The translations under genes were made by a program, and so were the position numbers. This document shows, one piece after another, positions 60,245-64,000 of a stretch of 64,000 nt of DNA. A model generated the notes under the pieces. The model saw only the letters and a program-made list of their open reading frames with translations, made no database searches and was not told where the DNA came from. Source of the stretch: Bigelowiella natans CCMP2755 (Eukaryota; Cercozoa; Chlorarachniophyceae); contig ADNK01000533.1 of assembly GCA_000320545.1 (NCBI GenBank), forward strand, positions 1 through 64,000, given 5' to 3'. Position 1 is the first letter of the stretch. Each line of letters begins with the position of its first letter.

Positions 60245-62059
60245 ATGTCCTGGAGCACTTATTTCAAGCGACTAAAAGAGGTTAGCGATCCTCCAGTGGA
60301 ACCCCTGGATCCATATACAGGCAATCCAAAATGTTACGTCCCTAGAGACACTCTGACGGCGAAAGAGCTTCGTGCAATGGGGAAAAGAGCTTTTTCGACC
60401 AGCTTCCACCTTCCAGACCGGGCATCGGGGATCGGCGATCACAAAAGGTTTTTGTGTTCGATTTAATATATATGAGCAAAACATTAAGTAATAACTGTGC
60501 TATGATCGCGTCTGTTTGTAGGGGAAAACTTACGTGAATCTATATTACTAATTACTGTATCCTGGTCTGCTTTATTAATTCCCCCTCCCTTCATATGTCG
60601 TACGCGCGCATGTGCTTTCAGGTTGAAAGAAATTTAGTAATACTTCTGAAATCGAACAATATTGTTAATGGAATCTGATTGACACCTATAACCAACTGTT
60701 TGGCCATGAATCTGTAGGCCAGAGCTTATAAACACCACCGAACGCCTGATCAACGAGCTAGACCCTCCGGTTGAGGAAACCAAGCGAAAATACAAGCCCT
60801 TCTACACGGCCTTTCATATTAAGAGGAATGATGACATGCGTAAATATGCCATGGAACACTACTCCCTTCGGAGCTACAGCTATCTGAAGCATTGTAGGGA
60901 CAATAAACAGAGCCAGAAGAGAAGATTAACGAAACTCAAGAAGGATTCTGAGAAGAAACGGGCTGCCGAGAAAGAAGCTGCTGAAGAGGCTATGTTTGAG
61001 GAGGCTTTGACCCAACGCCTTAAACAGCTTAAAGTTAATGCATTATTGGACACCTTCAGGAGGTCAGAAATACGAGCAAATACATGCTGATGCACAAAAA
61101 GAGGATTGCCATATTATTGGACCTGTTCCATGTATCCCGCCCCTTGTTGATTCTTTCTTAAACTCTTTGTTTGTTGATTCTCCAGATCACCTGTCCCCCG
61201 TCTTGCATGGGAAGGAACAAGAAAAGAAGAAACTATGGGAACAAGGAGAGAAGAAACTATAAAAGAAGAAGCTGTCGGTGATGATGACGATGCTACTACT
61301 GCTCCTGATGATGATGAAGCTAGTGAATCAGAAGATGATGTAAAGCCTGAGGGCGTAGCGTCAATTTTGTCCCGAATGATCGATACTGAAAACTTCACAC
61401 CAAGGTCCAAAATGTACAAAACGCCGGACGCCAACGATTTTCTCGAGGCACCACCAGTAACGCATCGCACGCAACGATCGACTCATTCTGGAAGACAAAG
61501 CGAGGCCCAAAATCCAAGGTCCGCAAGATCAGTGAGAACAAGCGACAACTTCTTTCAAACTGCGGCCCCACTGTCAAGTAGAACTCACGGCAGTAACATA
61601 GTCAGCAGTAGAACGCACGGCAGTGGTATGGTCAGTAGTAGAACGCAAGGCGGTGGTAGAGTCAGTAGACTCCGGATAACGAATATGGGATCAACCACAG
61701 GACTAAGATCCGCTAGAACGAGGAGCAGCAGTCGGGGTTACACCGGTCGCACTCCAAGAACTAGCAGGACAATTCGCACGTCTAGAACTACCATCAGCAG
61801 GGAACCGAAAGCTAGAAAATCTAGTTTAAGGCTACCCCAGTCCGCGCGCCCACTTAGACCCCAATCTGCACGACCGCTGCGACCTCAGTCTGCACGCCCA
61901 ATCCACAGAGGACCACCGATATCAGCCAGACGGCAGCAGAAATTCAAAAAGTTGCAACTTAGCCCAAGATCGAGATCTAACAGTGCGTGGTCATGTGAAA
62001 CAGCCATTGTGGAGGGTTCTGATAGCATTAATCTCAGAGAATCTGATTGGGAGCGCTAG
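60245..62059 (+). CDS. Basic low-complexity protein with SARP-type repeats, function unknown
   Basis: Three exons, 60245-60448, about 60719-61062 and 61186-62059, join in phase to about 470 residues. The N-terminus (MSWSTYFKRLKEVSDPPVEP) and the following FYTAFHIKRNDD segment look globular. Residues about 110-180 form a Lys/Glu-rich coiled coil. The last exon is disordered: an acidic stretch (DDDDATTAPDDDE), then Arg/Ser-rich sequence with degenerate SSRTHGS repeats (about 61576-61665) and three PQSARPLR-type repeats (about 61838-61910). Basic RPQSAR-like repeats are common in ciliary and microtubule-associated proteins, which is only a hint. I do not recognise a family. Confidence 0.7.
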
Positions 62060-62611
62060 TGTGAAAAATGAAGTTCAATGCAACCTGCTCCATGGTGCTA
62101 AACGCAAAATCTGAGGAAGTGATTTGCAACAAACGGGTTTTTTTGGCAATTTGCAAGATCAGCAGTGTGATCCATTGCAGACATCAGTAGATCACTCCTG
62201 CATTGTGAATGATGGAGTGCAAGACACGCAGCATCAGGTGACGTGATGACGGAGCCCATGTTGTTCACAAATGCATGTGCATTAGATGTGTCAATATCAC
62301 AATTTTAACAAGCTAGCAAGGGCATTCAATGTTGCGCACTCTCGCGGGCACTCATCAACTTGTGCAACTAGTTTGTGAGTGCTTTTAGCAACTTTTATTT
62401 TTCACACGTATTTATACATTCTTCGCAGCGTTGATGAACGCGTGCGTAGATGATGACTGCAACATAACAATATGCGTGACTAGATGATCACATTGAGCAT
62501 GCGTCCAACGTGTTGCTTCGATATCCACCAGCCACGCATGATCCATAAATCATGCTATACAATCTACAACTTAATTTATTCTTCTACATCGTATCTCATA
62601 TGACAAGCAAG
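62060..62611. other. Tail-to-tail spacer
   Basis: AT-rich sequence with no open frame of interest and no clear repeat. It contains the 3' flanks of the converging genes on both sides. Confidence 0.5.
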
Positions 62612-64000
62612 CTAGGATGCACGAATTTTGAGCACATGTGCGCGGAAAAAGCGGCTGGTAGCAAATCGTCTAGCAACAGACACAATATGTCTAGACCTTG
62701 TGAGTATTGATGCGACAAATGCCACTGGTAGGGCGATAAAGTAGAGGTAAAATGGAGCAAGAGCCTTCTGATGAGCCTCAGAAACGACATGATCGATGAC
62801 TTCCTCGGCACCTTTTTGAATCAACTTCTGCGAACGGCCCATCAGATACATCTTACGACCTTCGATAAGATTTAAATATTCTGTGGGCCCACCCTCAATG
62901 GCGCTCGTAGCTGCAAAAGTGGCCTTCGCGAGTTGTACATGTGCCTTGACATCGATACGAGGCTCCATGCGAAGGGGAGAAAACTCAAGAAAAAATCCCA
63001 GACCAGAAGTTTTGGCGTTCTTCATGTGCTGTACTGTCTCGTTAGCAAAGGAGCAAGCATCTGCTAATATCTCCCAGCCCTGATGGCACTGTTCTAGAAG
63101 CGCATCGTATTCCAGATCGCTGTCCCCTTCAACATCGTGGAAACGTGCGAGTTCGTATGCAGCCACTCGATTCTCCCAAGCCTGTGTTCCTGGAACAACG
63201 TGTGATCCCGCAACAAACATCGTAGCCTCGAATCTTTTAACAACTGAACAGGGCCCGTCGACAAAGATGTGGAACTCGGGGCGCATGCGATGCCTTTTTA
63301 CCTTGTTCGGAGAAAAGTAGGCTTTGATTTGGCCATTGAGGTGAATGATTGGCGCAACTTTCCCGGTGGCCTTGTTTCTCCATACAAGACTGAAATTGCC
63401 ATACGGTGCTGTCTTCTCAGATTCCTGGTCTTTTTTCTTCTCTGCCGCGTAAAGAACGTTCCAGTTTCTACGATGAGGTCCGTGCGCGTAGAGAAACATG
63501 TCTCCCCAGGGGTGGTGTTCGGAGTAATCATCATGCGTCGCAATACTCGTAAATATGTGGCTGCAAGTATCAATTCCTATACCAAATTTCTGGGAAAGAT
63601 AGGCCTGCATAAAGAATCCTTGGTCGCTTCCAGGATAGCGCTCTATGAACCAGGTCGGTGCATTTTGGATCGCTTCAAGAATCTCTAGGACAGCGTCTGC
63701 ATATCCCACGAAGGCGCCTGAATTTAGCCACCTAGGCGATCCAGGCCTCCCTGGAGTGTCTGCAAACAGTTTTCCACATATGTGATAGCCATTAAAACGA
63801 CCTTCCGCCTTGTGAGGGATGCTATGAGTGTTGTCGCCGAGCATCATGTGAAGAGGAAAGTAGCTGTACGGGTAGCAGTTGCCTTCTGCGTTGAATAAAA
63901 CCTTCACTCCGCTTCTCAGGAACCCATTAATTATAAAATCAGAGCTAGCTTGTACTATTACATCCCTTGAATCTGTGAATAACAACAGGGTATTCTTTCT
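62612..64000 (-). CDS. PLOD-like glycosyltransferase domain protein, 5' part outside the window
   Basis: One open exon runs from the right edge to the stop at 62612, at least 462 residues; the start lies beyond 64000. The N-terminal part matches the glycosyltransferase domain of procollagen-lysine hydroxylases (PLOD/LH3) and related collagen galactosyltransferases. LLLFTDSRDVIV carries an acidic D-S-R-D metal site, followed by VLFNAEGNCYP, PRWLNSGAFVGYA, GSDQGFFMQAYLSQKFGI and IIHLNGQIKAYF in the usual order. A second half of about 200 residues is unfamiliar, and a hydrophobic segment near the C-terminus (FYLYFIALPVAFVASIL) followed by basic residues suggests a tail anchor. The 2-oxoglutarate hydroxylase domain of animal PLODs is absent from the visible part. 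Likely an ER or Golgi sugar transferase acting on protein. Confidence 0.8.
   Translation of the reverse strand, partial: RKNTLLLFTDSRDVIVQASSDFIINGFLRSGVKVLFNAEGNCYPYSYFPLHMMLGDNTHSIPHKAEGRFNGYHICGKLFADTPGRPGSPRWLNSGAFVGYADAVLEILEAIQNAPTWFIERYPGSDQGFFMQAYLSQKFGIGIDTCSHIFTSIATHDDYSEHHPWGDMFLYAHGPHRRNWNVLYAAEKKKDQESEKTAPYGNFSLVWRNKATGKVAPIIHLNGQIKAYFSPNKVKRHRMRPEFHIFVDGPCSVVKRFEATMFVAGSHVVPGTQAWENRVAAYELARFHDVEGDSDLEYDALLEQCHQGWEILADACSFANETVQHMKNAKTSGLGFFLEFSPLRMEPRIDVKAHVQLAKATFAATSAIEGGPTEYLNLIEGRKMYLMGRSQKLIQKGAEEVIDHVVSEAHQKALAPFYLYFIALPVAFVASILTRSRHIVSVARRFATSRFFRAHVLKIRAS

Noticed and set aside
1-64000. CRISPR array, prokaryotic operon or phage content
   Set aside because: The regular repeats are simple microsatellites without spacers, and the genes have spliceosomal introns throughout.
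1-64000. tRNA, rRNA or snRNA genes
   Set aside because: No cloverleaf-compatible A/B boxes or conserved rRNA blocks were noticed by eye; a covariance-model scan would be decisive.

Overview
The window is nuclear DNA of a eukaryote. Coding sequence is cut by many short GT-AG introns (about 30-600 bp), exons range from 27 bp to 5.4 kb, and introns and spacers are full of microsatellites and poly-C tracts. The genes point to a microbial eukaryote with mitochondria. One protein (prolyl-tRNA synthetase, 48687-53545) begins with a signal-peptide-like segment followed by an F-Q-A-P motif, reminiscent of the ASAF motif of algae with red-type complex plastids. That makes a chromist-type alga possible; the species is not identified.

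Layout, left to right: (1) 532-3208 minus, unrecognised 10-exon gene; (2) 4131-5106 plus, TLC-domain membrane protein (5' end unresolved); (3) 5925-7074 minus, OTUD6-type OTU deubiquitinase; (4) 8085-12567 plus, MARCHF6/Doa10 RING-CH E3 ligase; (5) 13288-13952, 3' end of a non-LTR retrotransposon; (6) 14218-15983 minus, acyl-protein-thioesterase-like protein with a mitochondrial presequence and no nucleophile serine; (7) 16228-29190 plus, giant SPRY-SPRY-CLU-RCC1 protein of roughly 2,900 residues; (8) 31093-31989 minus, retropepsin-like aspartic protease; (9) 33009-34311 plus, mitochondrial GTP/GDP carrier; (10) 35549-48117 minus, four-domain voltage-gated cation channel with an unusual S/D/S/D selectivity ring; (11) 48687-53545 plus, prolyl-tRNA synthetase; (12) 54230-55776 plus, incomplete unrecognised gene; (13) 56085-57068 plus, intronless aquaglyceroporin with a presequence; (14) 57996-60058 minus, permuted-papain (YiiX/C92-like) protein; (15) 60245-62059 plus, basic low-complexity protein with SARP repeats; (16) 62612-64000 minus, PLOD-like glycosyltransferase cut by the window edge.

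The genes mostly form divergent head-to-head pairs (1/2, 3/4, 6/7, 8/9, 10/11, 14/15). Retroelement 3' remnants lie only in the spacers between pairs, mostly where genes converge. Functionally there is a ubiquitin pair (OTU deubiquitinase beside Doa10), a mitochondrial set (carrier, CLU-like protein, thioesterase-like protein, organellar aquaporin), membrane excitability (cation channel) and translation (ProRS). Multi-exon models were built by hand from splice motifs and reading-phase agreement. The best chains (OTU, Doa10, thioesterase-like, carrier) keep phase through every junction.
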